This document shows, one piece after another, positions 1-9,630 of a stretch of DNA of 64,000 bases; the first letter of the stretch is position 1, and every line of letters begins with the position of its first letter. The stretch lies in NCBI RefSeq assembly GCF_001298675.1, contig NZ_CYIG01000004.1, positions 50,832-114,831 on the forward strand, written 5' to 3'. This DNA is from Paenacidovorax caeni. GTDB taxonomy: Bacteria; Pseudomonadota; Gammaproteobacteria; Burkholderiales; Burkholderiaceae_C. The position numbers and the translations under genes are program-made. The notes beneath the pieces are model-generated. The model saw only the letters and a program-made list of their open reading frames with translations, was not told the origin of the DNA and searched no databases.

Positions 1-2318
<2,318 letters not shown>

Positions 2319-2356
2319 TCAGTCCCTGCGGAAAAATGCCGCAGCCCATACCAAGA

Positions 2357-2391
2357 AAAAGCCCACGCCGTCTTTCGACAGGTGGGCTTTT
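2357..2391 (+). terminator. Rho-independent terminator after gabD
   Basis: Ten-base arms AAAAGCCCAC (2357-2366) and GTGGGCTTTT (2382-2391) form a hairpin 39 bp after the gabD stop codon. The arms end in A and T runs, so it could also work in the minus direction. Confidence 0.75.
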
Positions 2392-2735
2392 GCCCTTACG
2401 GGACAGTGAAGTGGCGTCGCCTGCCTGGACAGTTTTGCCCCGAGAGATAAAAAGACCAAGCGCGATTTGAAGAGATGCAGAGTTTTCCGCGACAGCGGAC
2501 GGCACTTACGACGAATCGGCAGACGGCCATGGTCTTTTCCTCACGCCGCACAACCGAGCAACCCATACCACCTTGGCCTTGAACCCGGAGCTGCGGGAGC
2601 GGCGCGTATGCCATCAACGCGCCTGCGGGGCCACTTATCCAACGCCCTGCCCCACCACGCCGATGTGGCCAGGCCCCAGGCCCAACAAGCAGGCGCCGAC
2701 CGCGTGCACTGCAGCAGGGCTGGCGCTCCTGGGAC
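2392..2735. other. 344-bp stretch without a recognised gene
   Basis: This lies between the gabD terminator and the end of the outer-membrane protein gene. Open frames here (for example 2396-2860 on the minus strand) have no recognisable domain, no good ribosome site and overlap the 3' end of the neighbouring gene. No tRNA, repeat copy or clear promoter was seen. Confidence 0.5.
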
Positions 2736-3638
2736 TTAAAAACGCCCCACCAGCGAAACGCCCAGCAGCGGCGCCGCTTTGAAGCTTTGCTTCTCCACCA
2801 AGTCGCCTGAGGCATTTTCCAGGCGCAGCTTGCCTCCCACGACAGCACCGCCATACACATGCAGGGCCATCTGGGGACTGAATTGGCGCGTTACCCGCAA
2901 AAACAGCGGTACACCGGTTTCCTCACCCACCCCGCCGCGTGCCAGCGGACGGTCGGCCAAGCGAAAACGCACGCTGCGGTACGAGAATCCGCCCCCTAGC
3001 GTCCAGCCACCATCCAAGCGGTAGTCCAATTCCAGGCCTGCCGGGCCAGTCGGGCCGCTGGGCAGCGGGTTGACCAGGCGCCAGCGCTCGTTCAAGCGCC
3101 AGTCCACCACCACAAAGGGAAAGGCGCTGGTTTTTTCAATTTGCCTGTACACACCAACGCCAACACCCAGGCGATTGCCGCCCTCGAACTGTTTGACACC
3201 CGAGAGCATGGCGCCCCACACGCGGGAATCGCTGCTGCTGGCGCCTTTTTCGCCAAACCAGTCGACCGAAGGCGCCACGCTCATGCTCCAGCCATCCGAC
3301 ACGGCCCACGACACTGGTACCGAAATGCCGTAGCGACGCACCGTACCCCACGGCGCCTGCGTGCCAAAGGCGCCTGCGTTGTCGAAGGAATAGTCGTACT
3401 GGTCATAGTTCAGCGTGACCCCCACACGGCTACCGGCCCCCATGGCGTAAAACGCCCCGCCGCGCACAATCGCGCCGCTGACTTTGAAGCGCCCGCCATC
3501 ATCAATATCGCTGTAGCCCTGGTGCACCGGGCTGACTGACACAAAGGGCTGCCAGGCGCTGTCCTGCGCATGGGCACTGGCTGCCAAAGTCAACATAGCA
3601 CCCACGATGGGAGCGCTGGAAAGGCGAAGAAAAGGCAT
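2736..3638 (-). CDS. Probable outer-membrane beta-barrel protein (DUF6268-like)
   Basis: A 300-residue protein with a cleavable signal peptide (MPFLRLSSAPIVGAMLTLAASAHA, cleavage likely after the AHA) followed by alternating amphipathic strands rich in Gly, Trp, Tyr and Phe. It ends in a terminal phenylalanine (LVGRF), the usual C-terminal signal for BAM-dependent insertion. The pattern resembles DUF6268-type outer-membrane proteins, but that family name is from memory of the pattern, not a search. The ATG at 3638 is chosen because it begins the signal peptide; the frame is open up to 3869, but the extra 77 residues look non-coding. It has no operon partner. Substrate or role is unknown. Confidence 0.7.
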   Translation of the reverse strand: MPFLRLSSAPIVGAMLTLAASAHAQDSAWQPFVSVSPVHQGYSDIDDGGRFKVSGAIVRGGAFYAMGAGSRVGVTLNYDQYDYSFDNAGAFGTQAPWGTVRRYGISVPVSWAVSDGWSMSVAPSVDWFGEKGASSSDSRVWGAMLSGVKQFEGGNRLGVGVGVYRQIEKTSAFPFVVVDWRLNERWRLVNPLPSGPTGPAGLELDYRLDGGWTLGGGFSYRSVRFRLADRPLARGGVGEETGVPLFLRVTRQFSPQMALHVYGGAVVGGKLRLENASGDLVEKQSFKAAPLLGVSLVGRF

Positions 3639-3870
3639 AGTGAAAAAAGTTGAGTGAAGGAGAAGCGCCGTACTGGCTTGACCTGCCCGGTCTTTCCGAG
3701 CCTTGCATTCCTGCGCGGCAGACCAGATGGGGCGTTGAATGATATTGCGGCTTGAGCGCTTGCGGGGTTCGGTCATTGAGCGCCATAGCAGCGCCGTACG
3801 GGATAGCGTCAAAGAATGCCGCCAGTTTGGCGGGTATGTGATGCCGCACCTTAGAACGGTGTGAGACAAG

Positions 3871-3906
3871 AAAAAACCCGCACTCCATACGGAACATGCG
3901 GGTTTT
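3871..3906 (-). terminator. Rho-independent terminator of tRNA-Gly
   Basis: Arms AAAACCCGCA (3873-3882) and TGCGGGTTTT (3897-3906); read on the minus strand, the hairpin ends in a run of six T. It starts 23 bp after the 3' CCA end of the tRNA gene. Confidence 0.8.
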
Positions 3907-3928
3907 GAGAGGCTGCGGAAGGCAAATT

Positions 3929-4002
3929 TGGAGCGGGTGAAGGGAATCGAACCCTCGTATGAAGCTTGGGAAGCTGCCGTTCTACCATTGAACTACACCC
4001 GC
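3929..4002 (-). tRNA. tRNA-Gly (anticodon CCC)
   Basis: A 74-nt cloverleaf with an encoded 3' CCA. On the minus strand the acceptor begins GCGGGTG and pairs with CACCCGC; the D arm is GTTC-AATGGTA-GAAC; the anticodon loop TTCCCAA gives anticodon CCC (reads GGG); the T loop is TTCGATT. It closely resembles E. coli glyU. The anticodon stem GCAGC/GCTTC has a C-U mismatch at the second pair (positions 28-42). Confidence 0.96.
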
Positions 4003-4080
4003 AGTAGGGTTGCATTATAGGTGCGGCGCACCACCCCGACATCGATATGCCGAAACCTGCCGAAGCAGCATCGCGCGGAA

Positions 4081-6375
4081 TCAGGCCATGCAGGCGCGCA
4101 GCGTCTTGGCTGCGGCGACCATCTCGCTCAACGCAGGAATCACCTCCGCCCACTGGCGCGTCTTGAGGCCACAGTCTGGGTTGATCCACAGGCGTGCAGC
4201 AGGTATGCGCTCGGCCGCCTTCTGCATGAGCTGCACGATGCGCTCCTGCGTCGGGATGTTGGGCGAATGGATGTCGTACACGCCGGGGCCGATCTCGTTG
4301 GGGTACTGAAAGCTATCGAAGGCGTCGAGCAGCTCCATGTCAGAGCGCGAGGTCTCGATGGTGATCACGTCTGCATCCATCCCGGCGATCGACGCGATGA
4401 TGTCGTTGAACTCCGAGTAGCACATATGGGTGTGGATTTGCGTCTCGTCGCGCACGCCATTGGCGGTGATGCGGAAACTCTCCACGGCCCAGTCCAGGTA
4501 CTCGGGCCATTGCGCCTTGCGCAGCGGCAGGCCCTCGCGCAGCGCGGCCTCGTCGATCTGAATGACGTGCACACCGGCCCTTTCCAGGTCCAGCACTTCC
4601 TCGCGGATGGCCAGCGCCAATTGTTTGCACGACGCCGAGCGCGGCTGGTCGTCACGCACAAAAGACCAGTTGAGAAGGGTCACCGGGCCGGTGAGCATGC
4701 CCTTCACGGGCTTAGCCGTGAGCGATTGTGCGTAGGTGATCCATTCCACCGTCATCGGTTGAGGACGGCTAATGTCACCGAACAGGATCGGCGGCTTCAC
4801 GCAGCGCGAGCCATAGGACTGCACCCAGCCGAACTGGCTGAACGCATAGCCGTCGAGCTGCTCGCCGAAGTATTCGACCATGTCGTTGCGCTCGGCCTCA
4901 CCGTGCACCAGCACGTCCAGCCCCAGCGCTTCCTGCTCGCGCACGCAGCGCGCGATTTCGGCACGCATCGCCGCCTGGTAGCCGGGGTAGTCCAGGCGAC
5001 CGGCCTTGAATTCGCTGCGCGCATGGCGGATTTCGGCCGTCTGCGGGAAGGAGCCAATGGTCGTGGTGGGATAGGCGGGCAGCTTCAGGAGCGCCGCTTG
5101 CTTGGCCGCGCGCTGGGCGTAGGCACTCTCGCGCCGGCCCAGGCCGGCAGCGCTACGCGCCACCGCCGCCTGCACCGCTGGGTTGTGCACGCGCGGCGAG
5201 GCGCGGCGCGCGGCCAGCGCGGCGGCATTGGCGGCCAGCTCGGCCTTGACCGCGTCGCGCCCGTCACGCAGCGCCTTGCCGAGCACGCGCAGTTCGTCGA
5301 GTTTTTGCAGCGCGAAGGCGAGCCAGGACTTGACCTCGGGGTCGAGCTTCTTCTCGCTGGCCAGGTCCACCGGCACGTGCAGCAGCGAGCACGATGGGGC
5401 GATCCACAGCCGCTCACCCAGGCGCTCTGCCAGCGGCTCCAGCCAGTCGAGGGTGGCGTTCAGGTCGGTCTTCCAGATATTGCGGCCATTGATAACGCCC
5501 AGCGACAGCACCTTGTGCGTGGGCAGCAGGTTGATCAGCGGCTGCACGCCCTCCCGGTCGTTGATGGCATCCACGTGCAGGCCTGCCACCGGTAGGTTGG
5601 CAGCCAGGTAAGCGTTTTCTTGCAGCTGCCCAAAGTAAGTCGCCAGCAGCAGCTTGACGCGGCACGCTTTGAGCTGGTGATACGCCGTGTTGAAGGCGTG
5701 CTGCCAATCGGCATCCAGCTCCGTCACCAGGATGGGTTCGTCGATCTGCACCCACTCCACGCCCTGCCCGGCCAGGGTGTCGAGCAGTTCGGCGTAGACC
5801 GGCAACAGGCGCTCCAGCAGCGCCAGCTTGTTCGAGCCGTCCTTGGCCTTGCCGATGGCGAGGTAGGTGACCGGGCCGATGATGACCGGCTTGGCCTTCA
5901 CGCCCTGGGCCTGGGCCTCGGCCAGCTGCGCCAGCAAGCGTGCGGCGTCGAGCTTGAACGGGGTGGCGGCGTTGAACTCGGGGACGATGTAGTGGTAGTT
6001 GGTGTCGAACCACTTGGTCATCTCGCCCGCCGCCACGCCGCCGCAGCAGGCGCTGTGATCCTCGGTGCCCTGGGCCGAGCGGCCACGTGCCACGCGGAAG
6101 TAGTTGTCCAGCACGTCGCCGTGAAAGCCCTGGACACGCTCGGGCAGGTTGCCGAGCAAGAAGCTCATGTCCAGCACTTGGTCGTAGAACGAAAAATCGC
6201 CCACGGGCACGAGGTCCAGGCCCGCCTGGTCCTGCCAGTGCCGCTGGCGCAACTGGGCGCCCAGGGCCGTGAGTTCGTCGCGCGAGGAGGCGCCCTTCCA
6301 GTAGGACTCCAGCGCGAATTTCAGTTCGCGGCGGGCGCCGATGCGGGGAAAGCCGAGGTTATGGATTGTCGTCAT
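4081..6375 (-). CDS. metE: Cobalamin-independent methionine synthase
   Basis: Transfers a methyl group from 5-methyltetrahydropteroyltri-glutamate to homocysteine, the last step of methionine synthesis. The 764-residue protein has both halves of the MetE double barrel. The zinc and homocysteine site is intact: H650 and C652 in [10 protein letters not shown]674 in ITIETS, and C735 in NPDCGLKTR. The ATG at 6375 ([19 protein letters not shown]) matches the family N-terminus; an ATG five codons upstream at 6390 is possible. It is divergent from metR across 120 bp, the classic arrangement, so homocysteine-responsive activation by MetR is expected. Confidence 0.97.
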   Translation of the reverse strand: MTTIHNLGFPRIGARRELKFALESYWKGASSRDELTALGAQLRQRHWQDQAGLDLVPVGDFSFYDQVLDMSFLLGNLPERVQGFHGDVLDNYFRVARGRSAQGTEDHSACCGGVAAGEMTKWFDTNYHYIVPEFNAATPFKLDAARLLAQLAEAQAQGVKAKPVIIGPVTYLAIGKAKDGSNKLALLERLLPVYAELLDTLAGQGVEWVQIDEPILVTELDADWQHAFNTAYHQLKACRVKLLLATYFGQLQENAYLAANLPVAGLHVDAINDREGVQPLINLLPTHKVLSLGVINGRNIWKTDLNATLDWLEPLAERLGERLWIAPSCSLLHVPVDLASEKKLDPEVKSWLAFALQKLDELRVLGKALRDGRDAVKAELAANAAALAARRASPRVHNPAVQAAVARSAAGLGRRESAYAQRAAKQAALLKLPAYPTTTIGSFPQTAEIRHARSEFKAGRLDYPGYQAAMRAEIARCVREQEALGLDVLVHGEAERNDMVEYFGEQLDGYAFSQFGWVQSYGSRCVKPPILFGDISRPQPMTVEWITYAQSLTAKPVKGMLTGPVTLLNWSFVRDDQPRSASCKQLALAIREEVLDLERAGVHVIQIDEAALREGLPLRKAQWPEYLDWAVESFRITANGVRDETQIHTHMCYSEFNDIIASIAGMDADVITIETSRSDMELLDAFDSFQYPNEIGPGVYDIHSPNIPTQERIVQLMQKAAERIPAARLWINPDCGLKTRQWAEVIPALSEMVAAAKTLRACMA

Positions 6376-6445
6376 GTCGGTGTTGAGCAAAGCAGTGAAG
6401 GGAGGGAAACGAAGGAATCGGGCGCATGGTAGGCACTGCTTTCGA

Positions 6446-6468
6446 TGAAGTAAAATGGTCTTATTTCA
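6446..6468. promoter_or_regulatory. Candidate MetR operator (imperfect dyad)
   Basis: In the metE-metR intergenic region, TGAAGTAA (6446-6453) and TTATTTCA (6461-6468) form an inverted repeat with 7 of 8 matches around a 7-bp centre. The TGAA...TTCA ends are those expected for MetR sites. Assignment to MetR rests on location and half-site only. Confidence 0.5.
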
Positions 6469-6495
6469 ACAATCAATTACTTTTGTTCATACGTC

Positions 6496-7386
6496 ATGCT
6501 GGAACGCATCCATCTCGCCGTGCTGCAGGAGGTCGAGAAGCAAGGCTCGCTCACGGCGGCTGCCGACAAGCTGTGCGTGACCCAGTCGGCCCTGAGCCAC
6601 AGCATGAAGAAGCTGGAGCAGCAGCTGGGCACGGCCATCTGGCTGCGCGAGGGCCGCAGCCTGCGCCTGACGCAGGCCGGCCAGTACCTTTTGGCGGTGG
6701 CCGGCCGCGTGCTGCCGCAGCTCGACCTGGCCGAGGAACGCCTGCGCCAGTTCGCCCAGGGTGAGCGTGGCACCCTGCGCATCGGCATGGAGTGCCACCC
6801 GTGCTACCAGTGGCTGCTCAAGGTGGTGTCGCCCTACCTCGCTGCTTGGCCCGACGTGGACGTGGACGTGAAACAGAAATTCCAGTTCGGCGGCATGGGC
6901 GCCTTGTACGGCTACGAGATCGACCTGCTGGTCACCCCCGACCCGGTATTCAAGCCGGGCCTGCACTTTGAACCGGTGTTTGATTACGAGCAGGTGCTGG
7001 TGGTGGCGCGCGGCCACGCGCTGGCGGGTACCCCGTGCGTCCATCCCCGTCAGTTGGCGCAAGAGGTGCTCATCACCTACCCGGTGGCCACGGACCGGCT
7101 GGATATCTACACCCAGTTTCTGCTGCCTGCCGGCGTGCTGCCCAAGCGCCACAAAACCATCGAAACCACGGACATCATGGTGCAGATGGTGGCCAGCGGC
7201 CGGGGCGTGGCCGCACTGCCGCGCTGGCTGGTGCAGGAGTACACCAGCAAGATGGATGTGGTGCCCGTGCGGCTGGGGCCGCGTGGTATTGCCAAGCACA
7301 TCTACCTGGGCGTGCGCGAGGCGGACCGGGCCACTGACTACCTGCAGGCCTTTATCGCGCAGGCCCGCCAGCCCTTACCCGCCTGA
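6496..7386 (+). CDS. metR: LysR-family regulator of methionine synthesis
   Basis: A 296-residue LysR-type regulator: an N-terminal winged helix-turn-helix (MLERIHLAVLQEVEKQGSLT, then AAADKLCVTQSALSHSMKKL, residues 1-60) and a C-terminal periplasmic-binding-like effector domain. MECHPCYQWL near residues 95-104 and the adjacency to metE identify it as MetR, which uses homocysteine as co-inducer to activate metE and often metH. No ribosome site is obvious before the ATG. Confidence 0.93.
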   Translation: MLERIHLAVLQEVEKQGSLTAAADKLCVTQSALSHSMKKLEQQLGTAIWLREGRSLRLTQAGQYLLAVAGRVLPQLDLAEERLRQFAQGERGTLRIGMECHPCYQWLLKVVSPYLAAWPDVDVDVKQKFQFGGMGALYGYEIDLLVTPDPVFKPGLHFEPVFDYEQVLVVARGHALAGTPCVHPRQLAQEVLITYPVATDRLDIYTQFLLPAGVLPKRHKTIETTDIMVQMVASGRGVAALPRWLVQEYTSKMDVVPVRLGPRGIAKHIYLGVREADRATDYLQAFIAQARQPLPA

Positions 7387-7447
7387 CGCAGCGCCGTTCA
7401 GCGCACGGGCTGGCACCGCGCCCTTTCCGCAGGGTTGGCAACGCCCA

Positions 7448-8308
7448 TCAGGCGTAGCGTTTTTCCAAGGTATCCCACTCGCCCTTGCCCACCAGCCGCT
7501 GGCGCTCAGCAAACGGCGTGACCAGGCCGCTGTCTTCGCGCACCTCTTTGGCGTCGCGCAGCGTGGTCAGCGTTTTTTGCATGCCCATCACCGCGCCTTG
7601 CAGCGCGGCGTTGGCGTACAGCACGATGCCGTAGCCCAGCGCGCCGAGCTGGTCGGCGTTGAAGATCGGGGTCTTGCCGCCAATCACCATGTTCATTAGC
7701 TGGGGCGTGGGCAGGCGCTGGGGCAGCGCGCGCACCTGCTCGGCTTCGGTCACGGCTTCAACGAACAAAATGTCCGCACCCGCCTCGGCAAACCGCTGCG
7801 CGCGCTCCACGGCGGCCTCGAAACCGTGGGTGGCGGCGGCGTCGGTGCGCGCCATGATGAGCAAATCACCGTCGCGCCGCGCGTCCACGGCGGCTTTGAT
7901 CTTGTCCACGGCTTCTTCGGTGCTGATGACCTCTTTGCCGTTGAAATGCCCGCAGCGCTTGGGCGCCACCTGGTCTTCGAGCTGGATGCAGTCGGCCCCG
8001 GCGCGCTCCAGCGTGCGCACGGTGTGGATGACGTTGAGCGCGTTGCCAAAGCCGGTGTCGGCATCAACGATCAGCGGCACTTCCACCGCGTCGCGGATGC
8101 GCGCGGTGTGCTCGGCGATTTCGTGCAGGCCCATAAAGCCTTGGTCGGGCATGCCAAACCACATGTTCGTCACGCCCGCGCCGGTGACGTAAATGGCCTG
8201 AAAGCCCAGGTCGGCCACCACTTTGGCCGAGAGCGCGTTGAAGGCGCCGGGCACGAGCAGGCCGTTGCGGGCCTCGACGAGTTGCTTGAGTTGTTGGCGA
8301 GTGGACAT
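7448..8308 (-). CDS. Isocitrate lyase/PEP mutase family lyase, probable 2-methylisocitrate lyase role
   Basis: A 286-residue TIM-barrel enzyme of the isocitrate lyase/PEP mutase superfamily. VDADTGFG (81-88) and EDQ (111-113) supply metal ligands, and KRCGH (117-121) carries the catalytic cysteine typical of isocitrate and methylisocitrate lyases. It is the last gene of an operon with prpC, acnD and prpF, so splitting 2-methylisocitrate to pyruvate and succinate would complete the pathway. However, the N-terminal third (LVPGAFNALSAKVVADLGF) looks more like the carboxyphosphonoenolpyruvate mutase / oxaloacetate decarboxylase branch than like E. coli PrpB, so no symbol is given. Start ATG at 8308; the frame is open further up but runs into a repeat element. 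Confidence 0.85.
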   Translation of the reverse strand: MSTRQQLKQLVEARNGLLVPGAFNALSAKVVADLGFQAIYVTGAGVTNMWFGMPDQGFMGLHEIAEHTARIRDAVEVPLIVDADTGFGNALNVIHTVRTLERAGADCIQLEDQVAPKRCGHFNGKEVISTEEAVDKIKAAVDARRDGDLLIMARTDAAATHGFEAAVERAQRFAEAGADILFVEAVTEAEQVRALPQRLPTPQLMNMVIGGKTPIFNADQLGALGYGIVLYANAALQGAVMGMQKTLTTLRDAKEVREDSGLVTPFAERQRLVGKGEWDTLEKRYA

Positions 8309-8323
8309 GTGAAAAGATGGGTC

Positions 8324-8372
8324 AAAAGTGCCTCTGGCCCTTGCCTGGCAAGCGCAAGAAGCTATGAAAAAA
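8324..8372 (-). repeat. AGCTGC-AGCGC intergenic repeat, half copy
   Basis: The gap between prpF and the lyase gene is mostly one half-copy of the dispersed repeat in minus orientation. Read on the minus strand it has ATAGCTTCTTGCGCTTG, then CAGG and AAGGG. The consensus half is ATAGCTGCCAGCGCTTG, a short spacer, then AAAGGGCTTGAGG and TTTTC. Confidence 0.75.
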
Positions 8373-8403
8373 GGAGTTTTGATGGGGCAGGATGCCGTGC
8401 GCC

Positions 8404-9588
8404 TTAGCCTGGCACGCGCACCCAGCCTTCCATCAGGATGCGGGCGCTGCGGCTCATCACGGCCTTGGTCACCGTCCACTGGCCGTTGACCTGCCGGGCC
8501 TCGGCGCCCACGCGCAGCAGGCCCGAGGGGTGGCCAAAGCGCACCACCGGACGTGCGCCCCCGGCGGCCTGGCTGACCAGCGTGCCAGGAATGGCCGCCG
8601 CCGTGCCAATGGCCACGGCGCAGGTGCCCATCATGGCGTGGTGCAGCTTGCCCATGGACAGGGCGCGCACCAGCAAGTCCACCTCTGCCGCCGCGATGGC
8701 TTTGCCGCTGGACGCGGTGTAGTCCTTGGGCGGGCTGACGAAAGCGATTTTGGGCGTGTGCTGGCGCGTCGCCGCTTGCTCGGGCGTTTGGATCAGGCCC
8801 ATGCGCAGCGCGCCGGCAACGCGGATTCGCTCAAAGCGCGCCAGCTGCGCCGCGTCGCCGTTGATGTCCTCGCGCAGCTCCGTGCCCTGGTAGCCAAGAT
8901 CGGCCGCGTTGATGAACACGGTGGGAATGCCCGCGTTGATCAGCGTGGCCGGCAAGCTGCCCACGCCGGGCACCTCCAACGTATCGACCAGGTTGCCGGT
9001 CGGGAACATGGCACCGCCCTCCTCGCCATCGTCCGACGGGTCGATGAACTCCAGCACGATTTCCGCCGCCGGAAAAGTCACGCCATCCAGCGCGAAGTCG
9101 CCGGTTTCCTGTACCTGCCCGCCCGTCACCGGCACGTGGGCAATGATGGTCTTGCCGATGTTGGCCTGCCAGATGCGCACAGCACAGGTGCCGTTGGCGG
9201 GGATGCGGCTGGCATCCACCAAACCCGCGTGAATGGCAAAAGCCCCGGCGGCGGTGGAGAGGTTGCCGCAGTTGCCGCTCCAGTCGACAAAGTCCTGGTC
9301 GATGGACACCTGGCCGTAGAGGTAGTCCACATCGTGCCCGGGGCGCGTGCTTTTCGAGAGGATGACGCACTTGCTGGTGCTGGACGTGGCGCCGCCCATG
9401 CCGTCAATGTGCGCGCCGTAGGGGTCGGGGCTGCCGATGACGCGCTGCAGCAGCTTGTCGCGCGCCGGGCCGGGCTGCTGCGCGGCTTCGGGCAGGTCTT
9501 GCAGGCGAAAAAACACGCCCTTGCTGGTGCCGCCGCGCATATAGGTGGCGGCAATGCGCAGGGGCGGAAGGTGCTGGGTCATATCCAT
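8404..9588 (-). CDS. prpF: 2-methylaconitate cis-trans isomerase
   Basis: PrpF isomerises 2-methylaconitate between its trans and cis forms, which is needed when AcnD rather than PrpD dehydrates 2-methylcitrate. The 394-residue protein has the two-domain diaminopimelate-epimerase-like fold. K73 (GATSSTSK) and C107 (WSGNCGNLS) fall at the positions reported as catalytic in characterised PrpF. It lies between acnD and the lyase gene in the methylcitrate operon. The start at 9588 (MDMTQHL) or two codons later at 9582 is not settled; a repeat copy occupies the 33-bp gap to acnD. Confidence 0.95.
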   Translation of the reverse strand: MDMTQHLPPLRIAATYMRGGTSKGVFFRLQDLPEAAQQPGPARDKLLQRVIGSPDPYGAHIDGMGGATSSTSKCVILSKSTRPGHDVDYLYGQVSIDQDFVDWSGNCGNLSTAAGAFAIHAGLVDASRIPANGTCAVRIWQANIGKTIIAHVPVTGGQVQETGDFALDGVTFPAAEIVLEFIDPSDDGEEGGAMFPTGNLVDTLEVPGVGSLPATLINAGIPTVFINAADLGYQGTELREDINGDAAQLARFERIRVAGALRMGLIQTPEQAATRQHTPKIAFVSPPKDYTASSGKAIAAAEVDLLVRALSMGKLHHAMMGTCAVAIGTAAAIPGTLVSQAAGGARPVVRFGHPSGLLRVGAEARQVNGQWTVTKAVMSRSARILMEGWVRVPG

Positions 9589-9630
9589 TTTGATAGCTGC
9601 TTGCGCTTGTCTGGTAAGGGTTTAAGCCCG
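9589..9630 (+). repeat. Intergenic repeat half copy overlapping the acnD stop codon
   Basis: The plus strand reads TTTGATAGCTGCTTGCGCTTG, then CTGG and TAAGGGTTTAAGCCC. The TTA at 9622-9624, within the element, is the complement of the acnD stop codon TAA, so the last few acnD residues (about SNRA) and the stop come from repeat sequence. Confidence 0.75.

Noticed and set aside
2396..2860. A 154-codon minus-strand frame after gabD
   Set aside because: It overlaps the outer-membrane protein gene in another frame, has no domain and no Shine-Dalgarno.
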